From NCBI GenBank assembly GCA_005773695.1, contig SXHM01000134.1:1-7252 (forward strand): 7,252 bases of DNA, read 5' to 3'. Of the stretch, positions 4,583 through 7,252 are shown piece by piece. Positions within the stretch are counted from its first letter, which is position 1, and every line of letters begins with the position of its first letter. The DNA is from Bacteroidota bacterium. GTDB taxonomy: Bacteria; Bacteroidota; Bacteroidia; SXHM01. The position numbers were made by a program, and so were the translations under genes. The notes below the pieces were generated by a model, which was given only the letters and a program-made list of their open reading frames with translations, was not told where the DNA came from and made no database searches.

Positions 4583-7252
4583 ATGCGTCTTAACTATTTG
4601 AACAGAGCACTTCTGTTTTTTGCGCTTGTGTGTTTTAATTCTCCGCTGTTTTCGCAAACCTATTTCTTCAAAAATTTTACTGTTGAAAATGGTTTGCCAC
4701 AATCACAGGTGCTCAGTATTTTCCAGGATGCGAGTGGCAGACTATGGATAGGAACCAATCAGGGCGGCATTGCCCGTTATGATGGTAACGCTTTTGAATA
4801 TTTTACCGAAACTAAAGGACTTGCCAATAATGTTGTTTACAGTATTACGCAGGGCGATGATGCTACGTTGTATATAGGCACCAATAAGGGTTTGAGTGTT
4901 TATGACGGAAAAAAAATTATAAACTACACTACAGAAAAAGGTCTTTCGCACAATGGTGTTGTTAAAGTTTTTAAAGACAAAAAAGGAAAAATTCTTTTAG
5001 GCACAGGTAAAGGAGTTTGTGTATTAGAAGGCGATAGAATAATTCCATTAAAACTTGATTCGGTGTTGGATAATTCAACCATACTCAACATTGTTGAAGA
5101 CACAAAAGGCAATACCTGGTTTTGCTCCGTTCAGAACGGACTATTTCTCTTCAGCGGAGGTAAAGTAAAAAACTATACCACAGCAAACGGGCTGAAGTCA
5201 AATTACGTGTATTCCATTACTGAGCGCGAAACACAGAGCTACTGGATTTCTACCCATGAAGGTTTATATAATTTGGAGAACGAAAATATAACACAGGTTA
5301 AAGTGCCCGGAACATTGAGCGAGATTCCGTTCTATGAATTTTGCAAAGACGATGCAGGTAACCTCTGGATTGGCAGTAGTGAGGGAGTTTTCAAATACAA
5401 GAATGGCGAGTTTGTAAAATTTAAAAAGTCAAATGGGCTGGTAGATAATAACATCTGGAAAGTTATTCAGGATCGTGAAGGAAATATGTGGTTTGCCTCT
5501 AAAACCAACGGAGTTTCAAAGTTAAGTAACGAAATGTTTTACAGTTACAATATTCGTGACAGTTTACCTGACGATAATATTGAATCAGTTTTTCAGGATA
5601 GTTCAGGACTTTACTGGATTGGAACAAAACGCGGAGCTACCACATTTGATGGCATAAAATTCCGCACTTATAAAGAGAAAAACGGACTCAGCAGCGAAGA
5701 TGTTTTGTCTTTTGGTGAGGATAAGAAAGGAAACATTCTTATAGGAACTGATTTCGGACTTACAAGATACGATGGCAGAAAGTTTACTAAATTGATTTCA
5801 GACGAAAACGATTTTAATAAGATCACAGATATATTGGTAGAAGAGAATGGAACAATATGGTTGGCAACATGGGGAGGTATTGCAAAAGCAGAAGACAACA
5901 AAATTATTCCGTTTAAAGGCGCAGAAAAGTTTCGAGATAAAACCTATTGCATTTACAAAGACAGCGAAGGTGTTTTGTGGTTTGGATATGAAGACGGGGT
6001 TTTACGTTACAATGGTTCCGGTGTGCAGCACATGAACAAAGGAAATGGTTTTATTGGTGACCGTGTACGTTGCATTGATGAAGACGAAAACTGGGATTTA
6101 TGGTTTGGTACCAATGACGGGGTTTACCGATACAATCGCAGATACCTTACTCATTTTTCGGAAAAAGACGGATTGAAATCAAGTGCTGTTTATTCATTGA
6201 TCTTTGATACAAACAACAGTATGTGGTTAGGTATGCCTAAGGGGATTAATCATATAACTGTTAAAGGCGATGATATTAACCGCAACCGTTATTATGGCAA
6301 GGACGATGGGTTCCCCGGAGGCTGCGGTAACAATGCTATGATAATTGACAATAAAGGAAAAATATGGATAGGATCTGCTAATGGTCTCGTTGTTTATCAG
6401 CCCGAGTTTGATTTACCAAAAAATACTGAACCAATTACAGTTTTAAAATCCATTCGAATGTTTTCACAAATGGTAGAATGGAAACTTTTTGCCGACAGTG
6501 TTGACGATAAAAATATTCCAATCAATCTCGTTCTGCCATTTGACCGAAATCACCTCACTTTTGATTATGTAGGTATCAGTCTTACCAATCCTCACGAAAT
6601 TGCTTACCAGTATTACCTCAAAGGATTTGATAAAGACTGGTTGCCCGTTAACTATAAAACTTCCGAAACCTATTCTAACCTTCCTGCAGGTGAGTATGAG
6701 TTTTTAGTAAAGTCCGGAACTGAAGAAGACATTGTTAACGCAAAACCGGTTTCATTTAAGTTCATTATTGAGCCGCCTTTCTGGCAGCGATGGTGGTTCT
6801 TTCTGATTATTGCTTTGTTGGTTGCGGCTGCCATTTACAGTTATGTAAGCATACGCAGAGCAAACTGGCAAATTACAAGGCAGAAAGAAGAAATCTCATC
6901 ACAGAAAGATATTATTGAAGACAAAAACCGCGACATAACTGACAGTATTAATTATGCGAAAACTTTGCAGGAGGCAGTGCTTCCTCCTAAAGAAATATTT
7001 AAGAAATTTCTGAAAGATTCATTTATTATATACATGCCCAAAGCCATTGTAAGCGGTGACTTTTACTGGATAGAAAAACGGGGTGACAATGTTTTACTTT
7101 CAGTGGTTGACTGCACAGGGCATGGAGTGCCGGGAGCATTCATGAGTATTATAGGTCACAACGGATTAAACCAGGCGGTGAACGAACATCGTTTATTAAA
7201 GCCTTCTATTATTTTAAACTACCTCAATCTTTCTGTGAATGAAACATTGCAC
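4583..7252 (+). CDS. Reg_prop/Y_Y_Y sensor with SpoIIE-type PP2C phosphatase output, C-terminus cut off
   Basis: An uninterrupted frame of 890 codons runs off the window end. Order of parts: signal peptide (R2, R8, hydrophobic 9-23, likely cleavage before Q25); 14 propeller repeats from about 38 to 606, each of the form L..N.V..I..D..G.LWIGT..G...YDG; a Y_Y_Y domain at about 650-730 (AYQYYLKGFDKDW, LPAGEYEF); one transmembrane helix at 738-756; a charged coiled coil at 757-800 ending in SINYAKTLQEAVLP; then the first part of a SpoIIE/PP2C domain, with IVSGDFYWIE (822-831) and DCTGHGVPGAFMS (843-855), where D826 and D843 should bind metal. Such proteins sense a ligand in the periplasm and dephosphorylate a cytoplasmic target. 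The periplasmic half is the one found in Bacteroidota hybrid two-component sensors, here with a phosphatase instead of a kinase. Start: ATG at 4583 after an A-rich leader; an in-frame TTG at 4568 is the alternative and would add five residues. Ligand and target are unknown. Confidence 0.93.
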   Translation, partial: MRLNYLNRALLFFALVCFNSPLFSQTYFFKNFTVENGLPQSQVLSIFQDASGRLWIGTNQGGIARYDGNAFEYFTETKGLANNVVYSITQGDDATLYIGTNKGLSVYDGKKIINYTTEKGLSHNGVVKVFKDKKGKILLGTGKGVCVLEGDRIIPLKLDSVLDNSTILNIVEDTKGNTWFCSVQNGLFLFSGGKVKNYTTANGLKSNYVYSITERETQSYWISTHEGLYNLENENITQVKVPGTLSEIPFYEFCKDDAGNLWIGSSEGVFKYKNGEFVKFKKSNGLVDNNIWKVIQDREGNMWFASKTNGVSKLSNEMFYSYNIRDSLPDDNIESVFQDSSGLYWIGTKRGATTFDGIKFRTYKEKNGLSSEDVLSFGEDKKGNILIGTDFGLTRYDGRKFTKLISDENDFNKITDILVEENGTIWLATWGGIAKAEDNKIIPFKGAEKFRDKTYCIYKDSEGVLWFGYEDGVLRYNGSGVQHMNKGNGFIGDRVRCIDEDENWDLWFGTNDGVYRYNRRYLTHFSEKDGLKSSAVYSLIFDTNNSMWLGMPKGINHITVKGDDINRNRYYGKDDGFPGGCGNNAMIIDNKGKIWIGSANGLVVYQPEFDLPKNTEPITVLKSIRMFSQMVEWKLFADSVDDKNIPINLVLPFDRNHLTFDYVGISLTNPHEIAYQYYLKGFDKDWLPVNYKTSETYSNLPAGEYEFLVKSGTEEDIVNAKPVSFKFIIEPPFWQRWWFFLIIALLVAAAIYSYVSIRRANWQITRQKEEISSQKDIIEDKNRDITDSINYAKTLQEAVLPPKEIFKKFLKDSFIIYMPKAIVSGDFYWIEKRGDNVLLSVVDCTGHGVPGAFMSIIGHNGLNQAVNEHRLLKPSIILNYLNLSVNETLH
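4694..6400 (+). repeat. array of 14 beta-propeller repeats within the sensor gene
   Basis: The encoded protein carries 14 units of about 40 residues, beginning near residues 38, 80, 121, 162, 204, 245, 286, 328, 369, 410, 450, 490, 531 and 577. Best-kept units read like FQDASGRLWIGTNQGGIARY; units 3, 4, 5, 9 and 13 are degenerate at the WIGT core (LLGT, WFCS, WIST, LIGT, WLGM). Fourteen units fit two seven-blade propellers. The repeats are at the protein level; the DNA has diverged and shows no long identical copies. Confidence 0.85.

Noticed and set aside
4514..5112. Three minus-strand open frames of 62-69 codons
   Set aside because: They are antisense to the sensor gene, whose propeller repeats run unbroken through this stretch on the + strand. 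The one at 4514-4702 would also run into the divergent promoter region.
5668..6035. Short open frames at 5668-5901 (-) and 5847-6035 (+)
   Set aside because: Both are shadows within the long propeller-sensor frame; neither has a motif or signals of its own.
4694..6400. Possible DNA tandem repeat or CRISPR-like array
   Set aside because: The spacing of about 120 bases comes from protein blades; the nucleotide units are strongly diverged and there are no identical repeats or unique spacers.

Overview
The window looks like chromosomal DNA from a member of the Bacteroidota (Bacteroidetes), probably an AT-rich environmental or Flavobacteriales/Sphingobacteriales-like lineage. Three things point there: several upstream regions carry the phylum's TAnnTTTG -7 promoter element, starts lack Shine-Dalgarno sequences and have A-rich leaders, and the gene families (RemB/Wzi-like outer membrane protein, a DUF5690-type transporter, a Reg_prop/Y_Y_Y/SpoIIE sensor) are typical of the phylum. 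I see no mobile element, CRISPR array, tRNA or rRNA.

Left part (1-2013, + strand): the C-terminal part of a RemB/Wzi-like outer membrane beta-barrel protein, then, 42 bp later, an intact purD (phosphoribosylamine--glycine ligase) that appears to start at TTG.

Middle part (2089-4456, - strand): an operon-like pair reads leftward. A PHP-type phosphatase annotated by family as histidinol-phosphatase overlaps by 8 bp a 12-helix MFS transporter of the DUF5690 type. The transporter keeps basic residues in positions like those used by GlpT/UhpT to bind organophosphates, which suggests a joint role in taking up and dephosphorylating a phosphorylated metabolite. Beyond it lies a 56-residue single-pass membrane protein gene at 2089-2259, with its own near-perfect promoter; it faces purD tail to tail.

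Right part (4583 to the window end, + strand): a large sensor open to the edge (890 residues visible). It has a signal peptide, 14 beta-propeller repeats (two seven-blade propellers), a Y_Y_Y domain, one transmembrane helix, a coiled coil and the start of a SpoIIE/PP2C phosphatase domain. It is transcribed divergently from the PHP gene across a 126-bp spacer holding candidate promoters for both directions.

Most of the content is ordinary core or sensory gene content. The parts most worth a second look are the phosphatase-transporter pair, the small membrane protein, and the propeller sensor with a phosphatase output.
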